From contig NZ_JACHZE010000001.1 in assembly GCF_014193285.1 (NCBI RefSeq), forward strand, positions 496,001 to 560,000: 64,000 nt of DNA. The letters run 5' to 3'. This stretch comes from Atlantibacter sp. RC6. GTDB taxonomy: Bacteria; Pseudomonadota; Gammaproteobacteria; Enterobacterales; Enterobacteriaceae. Position numbers and translations under genes: made by a program. Each line of letters starts with the position of its first letter. The stretch's first letter is position 1. Of the stretch, positions 1 to 9,465 are shown piece by piece. The notes below the pieces were generated by a model, which was not told where the DNA came from, did not search any database, and was given only the letters and a program-made list of their open reading frames with translations.

Positions 1-910
1 CATGCATCGACAGCAACATTTTCATGACGCCTTTCAGCATTGCCGCATCACCGCCAACCCGCACTTTATAGTAAGTCGAGGCCAGTTCAGTCGAGCTAAG
101 CGACAGCATCTCGATAGGGCTTTGCGGTGAGGTAAAGCGCTCAAGACCGCGCTCACGCAGCGGGTTGATGGCGACAATCGTTGCGCCACGCTTTGCAACC
201 TCGCGCAGGGTGCCAAGCATACGTGGATGGTTGGTGCCTGGATTGTGGCCGATGCACAACACTAAATCACAGTGATTAAAATCGTCCAGCTCAACGGTGC
301 CTTTACCCACTCCAATCGATTCCGGCAGACCGACGCTGGTCGGCTCGTGACACATATTCGAGCAGTCCGGGAAATTATTGGTGCCGTATTCACGAGCGAA
401 GAGCTGCCAGAGAAAAGCCGCTTCATTAGAGGCGCGCCCCGAGGTGTAAAATTCCACGCTGTCAGGATCGTCGTAGCTGCGCAAATGCTGGCCAATTTCA
501 TTAAAGGCGGTGTCCCACTCGATGGGCTGGTAGGTATCGGTTGTCGGGTCGTATTTCATCGGGTGCGTCAGACGCCCCTCACCTTCCAGTTCAAACGCGT
601 TACGTTCCCAGAGTTCGCTCACCGTATGCGCGGCAAAAAATTCCGGCGTGGTGCGTTTACTGGTGGCTTCCCAGGAGACGGCTTTAGCGCCGTTTTCGCA
701 AAATTCAAACGAGGAGGCATGTTGCGGATCGGGCCAGGCGCAACCCGGGCAGTCAAAGCCCTGCGGCTGGTTAACGTTGAACAGGGCAATGACGTCTTGC
801 TTCACCGACATTTGGCCACGGATGGCATCAGCGACAGCCTTTAACGCACCCCATCCGCCTGCCGATCCCCCATAAGGCGCGATGCCGATAGTACGATTAT
901 GCTCTTTCAT
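1..910 (-). CDS. FdhF/YdeP-family molybdopterin oxidoreductase (N-terminal part)
   Basis: The frame is open from an ATG at 910 to the window edge, giving about 303 residues of an enzyme that usually has about 760. The N-terminus has the glycine-rich [11 protein letters not shown] stretch and the DCPGCAWPD cluster of YdeP-type formate-dehydrogenase-like proteins; [15 protein letters not shown] and [11 protein letters not shown] follow further on. Members bind a bis-MGD molybdenum cofactor. E. coli YdeP is linked to acid resistance, but its substrate is not established. GTGGAG lies 4 nt before the chosen ATG. The family is clear; the exact orthologue and reaction are not. The C-terminal part and stop lie outside the window. 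Confidence 0.85.
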   Translation of the reverse strand, partial: MKEHNRTIGIAPYGGSAGGWGALKAVADAIRGQMSVKQDVIALFNVNQPQGFDCPGCAWPDPQHASSFEFCENGAKAVSWEATSKRTTPEFFAAHTVSELWERNAFELEGEGRLTHPMKYDPTTDTYQPIEWDTAFNEIGQHLRSYDDPDSVEFYTSGRASNEAAFLWQLFAREYGTNNFPDCSNMCHEPTSVGLPESIGVGKGTVELDDFNHCDLVLCIGHNPGTNHPRMLGTLREVAKRGATIVAINPLRERGLERFTSPQSPIEMLSLSSTELASTYYKVRVGGDAAMLKGVMKMLLSMH

Positions 911-1112
911 GATGCTCCACATTGTCTGGCAGATAATTTGGCCTTTAAGCCTGGTACAAAAAGTCGGGATATGCGAAGCGCAGAGCGGGTTCCAGCGCCG
1001 TTTTCCCCACTGCCGGACTGACCAGAACGCCGCAGTCGCAGCGGGGAAACCTGAGACATAAATAAGTATGTTGTAACTAATTAGCGTTCCGCTATTTCCA
1101 GTCCGCACAAAT

Positions 1113-1143
1113 GAAAAAGCTCGCAGCCAGGTGCGAGCTTTTA
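1113..1143 (-). terminator. Intrinsic terminator of the 82-aa gene
   Basis: On the minus strand an 11-bp stem (AAAAGCTCGCA paired with TGCGAGCTTTT) closes a 6-nt loop, followed by a short T run. It starts 17 bases after the stop codon of the small gene at 1160-1408. Confidence 0.75.
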
Positions 1144-1159
1144 GTCAATTCACTGGTGA

Positions 1160-1408
1160 TTAATGCGCTTCATTCTGCGGTGTGAATTTCAGTTCAATCA
1201 GCGCAATGGCTTTTTGCACCGCGCGCACCGTCACCGGGTCAGCGGCGGCATTGGCCCCAACATTGATGGATTTCAATTGGCTGGCCATTTTTTCACGCAC
1301 TTCAACGGGCGCAATAACGTCGATCACGTCGAGGATCTGCTTTATAACCAGCTGGCAGGCAACGATATCCGAGACCAGTTCATCTTCAGGGGTTAAGGGT
1401 TGCGACAT
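1160..1408 (-). CDS. Small conserved enterobacterial protein, possibly DUF2766-like
   Basis: This encodes an 82-residue acidic, mostly helical cytosolic protein with no signal peptide or membrane segment. AAGGAG sits 6 nt before the ATG, and a good terminator follows, so it is very probably a real single-gene unit. The sequence (starting [20 protein letters not shown]) resembles small uncharacterised enterobacterial proteins that I recall as the DUF2766 family; that assignment is from memory. No function can be stated. Confidence 0.7.
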   Translation of the reverse strand: MSQPLTPEDELVSDIVACQLVIKQILDVIDVIAPVEVREKMASQLKSINVGANAAADPVTVRAVQKAIALIELKFTPQNEAH

Positions 1409-1527
1409 CTTCTTCTCCTTGGTTAAGCAGCGCAGCGTAACGGCAAACGCATCAAAACGCGAGCCTGTGCAATAAAGAGAATGGTATGGTTAACCGATAA
1501 GCCAGGTAAATAGCCAGAGTCGGGGCG

Positions 1528-1555
1528 AAAAAAAACCTGCCGCAGCAGGTTTTTT
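1528..1555 (-). terminator. Terminator of azuCR transcript
   Basis: On the minus strand AAAACCTGC and GCAGGTTTT form a 9-bp stem around CGCA or its complement, followed by a long T run. It lies directly after the azuC stop codon and gives a transcript of roughly 160-170 nt, typical of a small RNA. Confidence 0.8.
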
Positions 1556-1564
1556 ATGCAGAAC

Positions 1565-1648
1565 TTAGAACATCGCGCCCGGCGGGACGTCTTTGAAGGT
1601 GCTGCAATAATTTTTGAACATGCTTTTCAGGATAGCGCGCAGTTTCAT
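1565..1648 (-). CDS. azuC: AzuC small protein within a dual-function RNA
   Basis: The 27-residue reading frame starts MKLRAILKSMF and contains TFKDVPPGAMF. From memory it matches E. coli AzuC (28 aa) almost throughout. CGGAG lies 5 nt before the ATG. In E. coli the azuCR transcript both encodes this small amphipathic, membrane-associated protein, reported to bind glycerol-3-phosphate dehydrogenase GlpD, and acts as a base-pairing sRNA (AzuR). Here a sigma-70-like promoter lies just upstream and a strong terminator directly downstream, so the same compact RNA architecture is kept. The position beside yecR and ftnA homologues also agrees with E. coli. Conservation of the base-pairing role cannot be judged from this sequence alone. 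Confidence 0.88.
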   Translation of the reverse strand: MKLRAILKSMFKNYCSTFKDVPPGAMF

Positions 1649-1702
1649 GATGAGCTCCGTTGTTATTCGTTTGTTATGTGCAGGTGATCTCGCATTGACC
1701 CA

Positions 1703-1730
1703 ATAATATGACCAACATCACAAAAATCAA
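1703..1730 (-). promoter_or_regulatory. Probable azuCR promoter with overlapping CRP-like site
   Basis: On the minus strand TTGATT (1725-1730) and TATTAT (1703-1708) are 16 bp apart, about 55 bp before the azuC start codon. A CRP-like site, TGTGA-N6-TCATA, covers 1707-1722, between the -35 and -10. A bound activator there would be expected to block RNA polymerase, so repression by cAMP-CRP is the natural inference. Confidence 0.5.
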
Positions 1731-1867
1731 TCGTTTTGTGATACACATCACCATAAATAACAGCGACAGAAACCGTTTCAACACAATTAATCAATTAAAA
1801 TCATTACATTACAGCAACAAAATAAAGAGTAAATTTTATAAAATTTTTTTAATCAGGTAAGGAAAAA

Positions 1868-3280
1868 ATGGCTGAAGTCTCCCCGTCGCAACGCGGCCTG
1901 TCCCCCACGGCGCTACTGGTTGCGGGTGCTTTCTTTATGGAATTTCTTGACGGGACGGTGATCGCCACCGCTCTGCCGGAAATGGCGCGCACCTTTGGCG
2001 TTGAAGCCGTTGATCTCAATATCGGTATCAGCGCCTATTTACTGACCCTCGCGGTATTTATTCCTGCCAGCGGCTGGATAGCCGACCGGTTCGGCGCGCG
2101 GTCGGTATTCACTCTGGCGCTGGCGATATTCACGCTTTCATCCGTTTTCTGCGGGATGGCGCAAAGCCTGGAGGTCTTTGTGGCGATGCGGGTGATTCAG
2201 GGGATCGGCGGCGCGCTGATGGTGCCGGTGGGCAGGCTGGCCGTGTTGCGTACCACGCCCAAAAATCAGTTGATTAAAGCGATTGCGACCCTGACGTGGC
2301 CCGCGCTGGTGGCGCCAATTATCGGGCCGCCGCTCGGCGGGTTTATCACCAGCTATGCCGACTGGCGCTGGATTTTCTATATCAATCTGCCGCTCGGACT
2401 GATCGCCATGGTACTGGCGTGGCGGCTAATTCCCACGCTAACCGATAATGAGCGTCGCCCTTTCGACGGCGTGGGTTTTATCAGCACCGGCGTGGCAATG
2501 ATAAGTCTGGTGTATGGGATGGAAATACTCGGCGCCCGGCAGCCTGACCCAGGGTTAGCCCTTGGGTTAATGGCGCTCGGCATCGCGGCGTTGGGCTTTT
2601 CTCTGCGGCATTTCCGCCGTAGCGCATGGCCGATGATCCGCATGGATGCGCTGAAGATAAAAACCTTCGCCGTGACGATGTATGGCGGTTCGCTGTTCCG
2701 CGCTTCGATTAGCGCGGTGCCTTTTATGCTGCCGCTGATGTTCCAGGTGGGTTTTGGGATGGACGCGTTTCATTCCGGGCTGCTGGTGCTGGCGGTATTT
2801 GTCGGGAACCTTACCATTAAGCCCGCCACCACGCCGCTGATCCGCTGGCTGGGGTTTAAAAAGCTGCTGCTGATTAACGGCCTGCTGAATGTGCTTGCTT
2901 TAATCGCCTGCGCGCTGCTCACGCCGCACACGCCGGTGTGGCTGATCCTGCTGATCCTGTATCTCGGCGGCGTGTTTCGTTCAATCCAGTTCACCGGCGT
3001 CAGCACATTGGCTTTCGCTGACGTGCCGCCCAAAGAGATGAGCTACGCCAATACGCTGTTCAGTACCGCATCGCAATTGGCAGTAGGGTTAGGGATCACC
3101 CTTGGGGCAATCAGCATTCGGCTGGGAGATAAGCTGGCGCAGTGGCTGGATATGACTGCCACACAGGGGATGGGTTTTCGGCTGGCGTTTGTGTTTATCG
3201 CCCTGATTTGTCTGGCCGGTATGGCGGATACGCTGCGGTTATCGGCCAAAGCCGGTAGCCAGGTCTCTTCGAAGGGGTGA
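1868..3280 (+). CDS. MFS drug exporter, DHA2 (EmrB/QacA-like) family
   Basis: This 470-residue integral membrane protein has about 14 predicted hydrophobic segments. It carries the family's N-terminal motif FLDGTVIATALPEM (residues about 26-39), the loop 2-3 motif GWIADRFGARSVF and the GPPLGGFI signature of antiporters. DHA2 members exchange protons for drugs or metabolites across the inner membrane. The substrate is not predictable. It resembles MdtD-type proteins, but no accessory membrane-fusion gene is adjacent. AAGGA precedes the ATG by 6 nt. It converges on the isomerase gene downstream. Confidence 0.88.
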   Translation: MAEVSPSQRGLSPTALLVAGAFFMEFLDGTVIATALPEMARTFGVEAVDLNIGISAYLLTLAVFIPASGWIADRFGARSVFTLALAIFTLSSVFCGMAQSLEVFVAMRVIQGIGGALMVPVGRLAVLRTTPKNQLIKAIATLTWPALVAPIIGPPLGGFITSYADWRWIFYINLPLGLIAMVLAWRLIPTLTDNERRPFDGVGFISTGVAMISLVYGMEILGARQPDPGLALGLMALGIAALGFSLRHFRRSAWPMIRMDALKIKTFAVTMYGGSLFRASISAVPFMLPLMFQVGFGMDAFHSGLLVLAVFVGNLTIKPATTPLIRWLGFKKLLLINGLLNVLALIACALLTPHTPVWLILLILYLGGVFRSIQFTGVSTLAFADVPPKEMSYANTLFSTASQLAVGLGITLGAISIRLGDKLAQWLDMTATQGMGFRLAFVFIALICLAGMADTLRLSAKAGSQVSSKG

Positions 3281-3285
3281 AATAG

Positions 3286-3309
3286 ACGGCGTCGCCAGAA
3301 CGACGCCGT
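3286..3309. terminator. Hairpin between convergent genes
   Basis: ACGGCGTCG and CGACGCCGT form a 9-bp stem with a 6-nt loop between two converging genes. There is no long T run on either side, so termination may be incomplete. Confidence 0.5.
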
Positions 3310-3316
3310 AAGGCTA

Positions 3317-3955
3317 TCAGCCCAGGATTTCGCGCACGAAGGCGACGATCTCTTTATTCTGGCCGTGTTCGAACAGGCATTGCTGGAAGCGCTCGCCGGA
3401 AACGGCGGTTTTCACCAGTTCCGGGTCGATGGCGCGCAGCGTATCGAGGTAATTCTCTTTCACCACGGCAGCTTTAACCTGGTTCAGAATGCCTGCGTTG
3501 CGAACCTGCGGCTCTTTACGCTCCGGCGGGTAGCCTTCGCCTTTGCGGCCAGTAAAGGCTTTTTCGAAAATAAAGCGCACGTTGAGTTCTGCACCCCAGC
3601 CAAAACCTTTGGCGAACGGCAGCGCCAGCGCGTTACCGTTGTTGATCTGGGAGAACAGAAACGCGTCCGCCGGATCGATACAGTAACCGCAGACCACGCC
3701 CGGATGAATGTTCAACGACATCAGCGCGCCCTGGCCGGTACCGCAACCGGTCACCACGAAATCCACCGCTTTCGCGTTCAGCAGGATGCTGGCCATGATG
3801 CCCAGGTGGATATAGGTCAGATGGTGATCGTTTTCGCCATTCATCCCTACGTTAAAGACCGAATACCCTTTCTCATCGGCCACTGCGTTCAGTTCGTTGA
3901 GAATGATGGGGTTTTTCGCCGCCTGGCTGTTTTCCATCATCAGTGCAATTTTCAT
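3317..3955 (-). CDS. RpiB/LacA/LacB-family sugar-phosphate isomerase
   Basis: This encodes a 212-residue cytosolic protein. The central region with VTGCGTGQGALMSLNIHPGV (residues about 67-86) matches the phosphate-binding and catalytic loop of RpiB/LacAB isomerases, where a GTG(I/Q)G turn holds the sugar phosphate. Members interconvert aldose and ketose phosphates such as ribose 5-phosphate or erythrulose phosphates. At 212 residues it is about 60 longer than RpiB, the extra part being a C-terminal helical extension. GGAG precedes the ATG by 7 nt. It is transcribed alone, with no sugar-transport gene beside it, so the substrate is unknown. Confidence 0.8.
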   Translation of the reverse strand: MKIALMMENSQAAKNPIILNELNAVADEKGYSVFNVGMNGENDHHLTYIHLGIMASILLNAKAVDFVVTGCGTGQGALMSLNIHPGVVCGYCIDPADAFLFSQINNGNALALPFAKGFGWGAELNVRFIFEKAFTGRKGEGYPPERKEPQVRNAGILNQVKAAVVKENYLDTLRAIDPELVKTAVSGERFQQCLFEHGQNKEIVAFVREILG

Positions 3956-4188
3956 CGGTTTTCTCCAGCTTATGTCTTAAGTTGCTTATGATAGCGGTAC
4001 AATACCATCTGGCAAACACACTTTCAGATTAAATGAAAAAATGTTTTATAAATTAATACTGCGTTCACATTTTCATCTGTGCGCGACAGGCCATAAGCAC
4101 AGATAAGCGTGGCAACAGGCGCTATTTAACCCATTGAATAACGATCGCTGTGCGATGATGGCGGTATGTTACTCTGATGGAAATCGCC

Positions 4189-4521
4189 ATGTTTCGACCG
4201 CTAGCGGCACTACTTTTTCTGAGCCTCGCAGGCTGTACAATCACTAAAAATCCAGAGGTAACCGGCGGCAATCAAATGATGGGGCTGGTACAGCTGGGTT
4301 TTGACGTCCCCGCGCTGCAACGGGCCAGAATCGATGATTATCTGGCGCTCTCTACCGCTACCAAACAGTGCCAGAACTGGGGTTACGACCGCGCGGTACG
4401 CTATGGCGACCCGATTTACACCTGTAGCGTGATTAGCGGAACCCAGTGTCTGAACGAAAGCGTTACCCTGAATTATCAGTGCCAGGGCGTAGCGTTACCC
4501 ACCGCCCAACCTGTTTATTAA
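4189..4521 (+). CDS. yecR: YecR-like lipoprotein
   Basis: The ATG at 4189 is preferred to an in-frame ATG at 4177 because GGA lies 7 nt upstream and the N-terminus then becomes a compact lipoprotein signal (MFRPLAALLFLSLAGC, lipobox LAGC). The mature protein is about 95 residues with four further cysteines, probably forming disulfides in the periplasm. Length and position next to ftnA match E. coli YecR, a lipoprotein whose gene belongs to the flagellar regulon there. No clear FliA promoter was found upstream here, so that regulation is not supported. The symbol rests on synteny and general resemblance. Confidence 0.65.
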   Translation: MFRPLAALLFLSLAGCTITKNPEVTGGNQMMGLVQLGFDVPALQRARIDDYLALSTATKQCQNWGYDRAVRYGDPIYTCSVISGTQCLNESVTLNYQCQGVALPTAQPVY

Positions 4522-4523
4522 TA

Positions 4524-4553
4524 AAAAGCAGCACCGTGGCGTGCTGCCTTTTC
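4524..4553 (+). terminator. Terminator of the yecR-like gene
   Basis: GCAGCAC (4528-4534) pairs with GTGCTGC (4541-4547) around a 6-nt loop, followed by CTTTT. It begins a few bases after the stop codon. Confidence 0.75.
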
Positions 4554-4760
4554 ACTTAACATGCCGACAATATCTCCTCACTAATTTCGCTTAATGCTTC
4601 ATTTTTATTTATCGATATTGCCGCGCCGTTTTTATCTAATGATTTTAATTACCATTTGCATTTTTACTTATTAATTTCTTTCGCGTTACTTTTTGCAAAT
4701 GAATTAATAACAAATTATAGTAGCCAACCATAACGCCCTGCCCTTTGATTCGGAGCACGT

Positions 4761-5258
4761 ATGCTTAAACCTGAAATGTTTGAAAAATTAAATGAGCAAA
4801 TGAATCTGGAATTATTTTCATCCCTGCTCTATCAACAAATGAGCGCCTGGTGCAGTTACCACAGCTTTGAAGGCGCAGCGGCTTTTTTACGTCGTCACGC
4901 GCAGGAAGAGATGGGCCATATGCAGCGCCTGTTCGATTATCTGACCGATACCGGCAGCCTGCCGCAAATCAAGCAGATAGCCAGCCCGTTCGCGGAATAC
5001 GCCTCTCTTGACGAATTATTTAACGCCACTTATGAACATGAGCAGTTAATTACCCGCCAGATTAATGAACTGGCCCATACCGCCATGACCAGCCAGGATT
5101 ATCCGACCTTTAATTTCCTGCAATGGTATGTTGCCGAACAGCATGAAGAAGAAAAACTGTTTAAATCGGTAATTGATAAGTTGCGTCTGGTAGGGAAAAG
5201 CAACGAAGGGCTTTATTTCGTCGATAAAGAACTGGCAACCCTGGATGCACAGGCATAA
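4761..5258 (+). CDS. ftnA: Non-haem ferritin FtnA
   Basis: This 165-residue protein has exactly the E. coli FtnA length. It forms a 24-subunit iron-storage shell in the cytosol that oxidises Fe(II) and stores it as a mineral. The ferroxidase ligands are visible: E17, E50 and H53 (in AQEEMGHMQ), E94 and the later AEQHEEEK cluster. There is no haem-binding methionine arrangement of bacterioferritin. GGAG is 5 nt before the ATG. The long AT-rich leader (4554-4760) may hold regulatory sites, but none was identified with confidence. It converges on yecH over a shared hairpin. Confidence 0.97.
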   Translation: MLKPEMFEKLNEQMNLELFSSLLYQQMSAWCSYHSFEGAAAFLRRHAQEEMGHMQRLFDYLTDTGSLPQIKQIASPFAEYASLDELFNATYEHEQLITRQINELAHTAMTSQDYPTFNFLQWYVAEQHEEEKLFKSVIDKLRLVGKSNEGLYFVDKELATLDAQA

Positions 5259-5261
5259 ATA

Positions 5262-5290
5262 ATTAAGCGGGCCTTCGCGCCCGCTTTGTT
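5262..5290. terminator. Bidirectional terminator between ftnA and yecH
   Basis: GCGGGC (5267-5272) pairs with GCCCGC (5279-5284), with T-rich sequence after it on the plus strand and AATT on the other side. It serves two converging genes. Confidence 0.65.
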
Positions 5291-5528
5291 AATGATTACA
5301 GATTTTGCTTTTATGGGTGACGAACCCTTCATCCTGCGGAATAAACTTCCCGCGCGCCGCCAGAAATTCCACTAATTCTCCCGCCGTCATTCCCTGTGCA
5401 GAGCAGGTATAAAAGCGCGCCGCCTGACCAAATTTTTCTTCAATCGCTGCCACCAGGCGTTCTGTTGTCCAGCACTGGCCATCCGCCAGCATCATCGTTA
5501 ACACTTCATGACCGTGAATGGATGTCAT
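5289..5528 (-). CDS. yecH: YecH family small metal-binding-like protein
   Basis: The 79-residue protein begins MTSIHGHEVL. The start at 5528 is chosen over longer frames because GGAG lies about 8 nt upstream and the length then equals E. coli YecH. The conserved FYTCSAQGMTAGELVEFL block (residues about 39-56) and a C-terminal cysteine in SKICNH suggest metal or redox chemistry, but no function is established. It is divergent from tyrP and convergent with ftnA, as in E. coli. Confidence 0.9.
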   Translation of the reverse strand: MTSIHGHEVLTMMLADGQCWTTERLVAAIEEKFGQAARFYTCSAQGMTAGELVEFLAARGKFIPQDEGFVTHKSKICNH

Positions 5529-5624
5529 CGTTTTCTCTCCGATAAAAAACGCATGATACGCCCTCGTTGCCAGAGGGATCTTGTTACGCCGCAAGAAACG
5601 GCATTTGTTATACATCTTTCATTA

Positions 5625-5642
5625 TGTAAATATTTCATTACA
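5625..5642 (+). promoter_or_regulatory. TyrR box upstream of tyrP
   Basis: TGTAAA-N6-ATTACA matches the TyrR consensus TGTAAA-N6-TTTACA at 11 of 12 fixed positions. It lies about 90 bp before the tyrP start codon, where E. coli tyrP also has TyrR boxes that repress with tyrosine and activate with phenylalanine. Confidence 0.75.
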
Positions 5643-5733
5643 GAGTCCGTAACCCAAATTTGACGAGGTGCTTTTTTTCACATACGCTGCGCCGCACAAT
5701 TCAGTATGGAATTCATTTTTCTCAGAGGGAAGC

Positions 5734-6945
5734 GTGAAGAATCGCACTCTTGGCAGTACTTTTATCGTCGCCGGCACCACCATTGGCGCCGGAATGCTGG
5801 CGATGCCGCTGGCGGCGGCTGGCGTGGGTTTTGGTGTAACGTTTATCTTACTGGTTGGTTTATGGGCGCTGATGTGCTACACCGCCCTGCTGTTGGTAGA
5901 AGTGTATCAGCACGTGCCAGCCGATACGGGCCTTGGCTCGCTGGCGCGTCGCTATCTGGGTAAATACGGCCAGTGGCTGACCGGCTTTAGTATGCTGTTT
6001 CTGATGTACGCCCTGACTGCCGCCTATATCAGCGGCGCGGGAGAATTGCTGGCGTCCAGCCTGTCGCAGTGGCTTTCAACGGCAATCACGCCCAGCAGCG
6101 GCGTACTGATGTTTACTCTGGTGGCAGGCGGCATTGTCTGTATCGGCACCCATATGGTGGATATGTTTAACCGCCTGCTGTTCAGCGCCAAGATTGTGCT
6201 ACTGGTTGTGATGCTGGCGCTGATGATGCCACATATCCATCACGCTAATCTGCTGACGATGCCGCTGGAAAAAGGCCTCGCACTGTCGGCGATCCCGGTT
6301 ATTTTCACCTCGTTTGGCTTTCACGGCAGCGTGCCGAGCGTGGTCAGCTATCTGAATGGCGATTTGCGCAAGCTGCGCCGGGTGTTTATTACCGGTAGCG
6401 CGATCCCGCTGGTAGCCTATATCTTCTGGCAACTGGCAACGCTGGGGGCAATTGATTCCGCCACTTTCAGCGGGCTTATCGCCAGCCACAGCGGGTTAAA
6501 CGGCCTGCTACAGGCGGTACGTGAAGTGGTCGCCAGCCCGCACGTCGAGCTGGCGGTGCATCTGTTTGCCGACCTGGCACTGGCAACCTCGTTCCTTGGG
6601 GTGTCGTTAGGGCTGTTCGATTATCTGAGCGATTTGTTCCAGCGCAGCCGCAAAGCCTCCGGGCGCATTCAGAGTGGCTTGATTACTTTCGCGCCGCCGC
6701 TGGTGTTCGCGCTGTTTTATCCCCAGGGATTTGTAATGGCGCTGGGCTATGCCGGGGTGGCGCTGGCGATCCTGGCGCTGATTATTCCCTCGCTGCTGGT
6801 GTGGAAAAGCCGTCAACAGCACAGCGATGCGGGATACCGGGTGATGGGCGGGACGCCGCTGCTGGCGCTGATATTCGCCTGCGGCATCGGGATTATTGTG
6901 ATTCAGGCGCTGATTGCCGCCGGGTTGTTGCCGGAAGCGGGATAA
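5734..6945 (+). CDS. tyrP: Tyrosine-specific proton symporter TyrP
   Basis: The protein imports tyrosine with protons across the inner membrane. It belongs to the aromatic amino acid (HAAAP) family with about 11 membrane segments. The start is taken as GTG at 5734, preceded by AGAGGGA, because this gives 403 residues, the same length and N-terminus ([20 protein letters not shown]) as E. coli TyrP; an in-frame ATG further upstream would add 22 residues without a good ribosome site. The conserved [16 protein letters not shown] stretch typical of the family is present. A TyrR box lies upstream, so aromatic amino acid control is expected. Confidence 0.96.
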   Translation: MKNRTLGSTFIVAGTTIGAGMLAMPLAAAGVGFGVTFILLVGLWALMCYTALLLVEVYQHVPADTGLGSLARRYLGKYGQWLTGFSMLFLMYALTAAYISGAGELLASSLSQWLSTAITPSSGVLMFTLVAGGIVCIGTHMVDMFNRLLFSAKIVLLVVMLALMMPHIHHANLLTMPLEKGLALSAIPVIFTSFGFHGSVPSVVSYLNGDLRKLRRVFITGSAIPLVAYIFWQLATLGAIDSATFSGLIASHSGLNGLLQAVREVVASPHVELAVHLFADLALATSFLGVSLGLFDYLSDLFQRSRKASGRIQSGLITFAPPLVFALFYPQGFVMALGYAGVALAILALIIPSLLVWKSRQQHSDAGYRVMGGTPLLALIFACGIGIIVIQALIAAGLLPEAG

Positions 6946-6947
6946 AC

Positions 6948-6980
6948 AAAGGGCGGAAACATCGATTTCCGCCCTTTTTA
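6948..6980. terminator. Bidirectional terminator between tyrP and torZ
   Basis: AAAGGGCGGAAA (6948-6959) and TTTCCGCCCTTT (6966-6977) form a 12-bp stem with a 6-nt loop, flanked by A and T tracts. It serves the convergent tyrP and torZ genes. Confidence 0.85.
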
Positions 6981-6989
6981 GTTACGCGA

Positions 6990-9437
6990 TTACGCGCCCA
7001 TCGGCGGGGTAAACGCGGTCAGTTCCAGCGCCGGGCCGGTGTATTTCTCCGCCATCACCAGCGCGGTGTTACCCGCGCATCCGTTCGCCAGACGCGAGGT
7101 CGGGATGTCTTTGGTGAGCACGTTGGCCCCGCCGTTTTTACAGATCCCGGTACCGGCGTAATCCAGATCCGGCCATGCGCCTTCATGGATACACACCACG
7201 CCCTGCTTGATGCCATCGGTGACTTTCGCCCCGACCAACACCTGGCCGCGAGCGTTCCAGACGCGAACCAGATCGCCATCGGCAATACCGCGTTTTTTAG
7301 CGTCTTCCGGATGGATGTAGAAAGGCTCACGGTTCGCCACGGCGTACTCTTTACGCAGCGAGGCGTAGTTGAGCTGGCTGTGCAGGCGGTGCGCCGGGTG
7401 CGCGGTCAGCAGTTGCAGTTCGCCCTCTTTGGCGTTGCCTGCCCACTCGTCCGGCTCCAGCCAGGTCGGGTGCGCCGGGCAATCCTTGTAATTAAAGCCT
7501 TCGATGGTTTTCGAGTAGATCTCGATTTTGCCGCTCGGGGTGCCCAGCGGGTTCATCACCGGATCTTTACGGAAATCGGCATAGCGTACAAAGGCTTCTT
7601 CTTTGGGGTTTTTACGCATTTCGATCAGCTTGTTAGCTTCCCAGAATGCGGTGAACTGCGGCATGTTAACGCGCTGCTGACGCGCGCCTTTCTGCGCCAC
7701 GTCATAGAACTCACGCAGCCAGTCCATTTCGCTCTTGCCTTCGGTGTAGGCCGCTTTGCCGCCAGGCTTCAGCAATTCCGCCATGTCCGCGAACACGTCA
7801 AAGTCGTTACGCGCTTCGAACTGCGGTTCGATGACCTGCTTCATCGGCACCAGATGCTGGTTACTGTAGTCGCCGGTCATGGTCAGGTCGTTACGCTCGA
7901 ACGAGGTGGTGATCGGCAGAACGATATCGGCATGCTTAGCTGCTGCCGTCCAGTAGCACTCGGAGATCACCACCATTTCCGGTTTCTGCCAAGCTTTCAC
8001 CAGGCGGTTAGTGTCCTGGTGATGAGTAAAGTTGCCGCCGCCGGCCCACCAGATCATGCGCAGATCCGGGAAGGTTTGTTCTTTACCGTTATGCTGGTAT
8101 TTGCCGCCGGGGTTTTCCAGCGCTTCAACGATACGGGCCACCGGGAAGGCTTCCACAGCATCGGACGTCGCCCAGTCGTTGCCTGCGGAAGAGCCGCCGG
8201 CAATTTTGGCGGAAATGGCCGACAGCACGCCGCCGCTGCGGGTTGGGTTGCCGCCGTTGGAGTAATGGTAAGAGAAGCCGAAACCGCCGCCTTCTGTACC
8301 GATCTGGCCGAGCATCGCCGCCAGGGTAACCAGCATCCAGTGACGCTGTTCGCCGTACTGCTGGCGCTGAATGCCCCAACCGCCCATCAGCATGGTTCTG
8401 TTTTTGGCGAAAATTTCCGCCAGGATTTCCATCTGCTTCGCCGGAACGCCGCAAATCTTCTCGGCCCAGGCCGGGGTTTTCGGCGTATTGTCGCTCTTAC
8501 CGGTCAGATAGGCTTCAAATTCGCTGTAGCCAGTAGTGTATTTTTCCAGGAAGGCTTTGTCGTGCAGGCCTTTTTCCACCAGCACGTTGGCGATACCGAG
8601 CATCATCGCCACGTCGGTGCCCATGTTCGGCGCAATCCACTGGGCTTTGTCACCGAAGAATTCGATAGTTTCGGAGCGAATCGGGTCGATGGCGATAACC
8701 GTTTTACCGGAGGCTTTCAACTTGTTGAAGTACTCCAGGCCCTGCTCGTCAGTACTACTCCAGGCGATTTTCAGGGTGTTAAGCGGGTTAAGGCCCCACA
8801 GCACCACCACCTGGCTGTGCTCCAGCACTACCGGCCACACAGTCTGCTGTTCGTACACTTCCACGGAACCCACCACGTGCGGCATGATCACCTGCGCCGC
8901 GCCGGTTGAGTAGTCGCCAGTATGGCCGGTATAGCCGCCCGCCATGCTCATATAACGTTGCAGCAGGGTCTGCGCTTTATGCAGCACGCCGCTGGAGCGC
9001 CAGCCGTAGGAGCCGGCAAATACCGATGACGGGCCATGTTCGGTGCGAATACGTGCATGCTGCTCATGGATCAACTTCAGGGCGTCAGCCCAGGAAACGC
9101 GCACAAATTCATCTTTGCCGCGTTTGCCGTCCGGTTTGCCTGGCGCGCTCAGGAAGCCTTTACGCACCATTGGATACTTAATGCGGCACGGAGTATGGGC
9201 CTGATCCGGCGCGGTGGTTTGCAGCGAGTTAGGGATGGTTTTCGCCAGCGCACCGCGTGAAGAAACAATTTTGCCGTCTTTAACTTCGATATACATCGCG
9301 CCCCAGCGTCCGGCTGTGAGGATCGCGTTGCCCGGTGCTTCCGCTGCCCAGGCCTGCATCGGGATGGCGGAGGTGATCATCATCGCGCCGGCGGAACCGC
9401 CAGCATATTTAATAAAATTGCGTCGTGTAAGATTCAT
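6990..9437 (-). CDS. torZ: Periplasmic TMAO/biotin-sulfoxide reductase TorZ
   Basis: This 815-residue molybdoenzyme of the DMSO-reductase family has a twin-arginine signal ([14 protein letters not shown]) for folded export with its bis-MGD cofactor. [15 protein letters not shown] (around residue 140) and WSSTDEQG are characteristic of the TorA/TorZ/BisC group, in which a serine ligates molybdenum. E. coli TorZ is 809 residues with a near-identical sequence; it reduces trimethylamine N-oxide and other N- and S-oxides. AAGGAG is 5-6 nt before the ATG. It follows torY by 28 bases, forming the torYZ operon in which the cytochrome feeds electrons to it. Confidence 0.95.
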   Translation of the reverse strand: MNLTRRNFIKYAGGSAGAMMITSAIPMQAWAAEAPGNAILTAGRWGAMYIEVKDGKIVSSRGALAKTIPNSLQTTAPDQAHTPCRIKYPMVRKGFLSAPGKPDGKRGKDEFVRVSWADALKLIHEQHARIRTEHGPSSVFAGSYGWRSSGVLHKAQTLLQRYMSMAGGYTGHTGDYSTGAAQVIMPHVVGSVEVYEQQTVWPVVLEHSQVVVLWGLNPLNTLKIAWSSTDEQGLEYFNKLKASGKTVIAIDPIRSETIEFFGDKAQWIAPNMGTDVAMMLGIANVLVEKGLHDKAFLEKYTTGYSEFEAYLTGKSDNTPKTPAWAEKICGVPAKQMEILAEIFAKNRTMLMGGWGIQRQQYGEQRHWMLVTLAAMLGQIGTEGGGFGFSYHYSNGGNPTRSGGVLSAISAKIAGGSSAGNDWATSDAVEAFPVARIVEALENPGGKYQHNGKEQTFPDLRMIWWAGGGNFTHHQDTNRLVKAWQKPEMVVISECYWTAAAKHADIVLPITTSFERNDLTMTGDYSNQHLVPMKQVIEPQFEARNDFDVFADMAELLKPGGKAAYTEGKSEMDWLREFYDVAQKGARQQRVNMPQFTAFWEANKLIEMRKNPKEEAFVRYADFRKDPVMNPLGTPSGKIEIYSKTIEGFNYKDCPAHPTWLEPDEWAGNAKEGELQLLTAHPAHRLHSQLNYASLRKEYAVANREPFYIHPEDAKKRGIADGDLVRVWNARGQVLVGAKVTDGIKQGVVCIHEGAWPDLDYAGTGICKNGGANVLTKDIPTSRLANGCAGNTALVMAEKYTGPALELTAFTPPMGA

Positions 9438-9465
9438 AGGTTCTCCTTTATTAATCCTTGTTCTG

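Noticed and set aside
6801-8909. Plus-strand frame of 702 residues opposite torZ
   Set aside because: The protein is R/H/F-rich without any domain and is the mirror of a GC-rich torZ gene whose twin-arginine signal, motifs and length are all intact.
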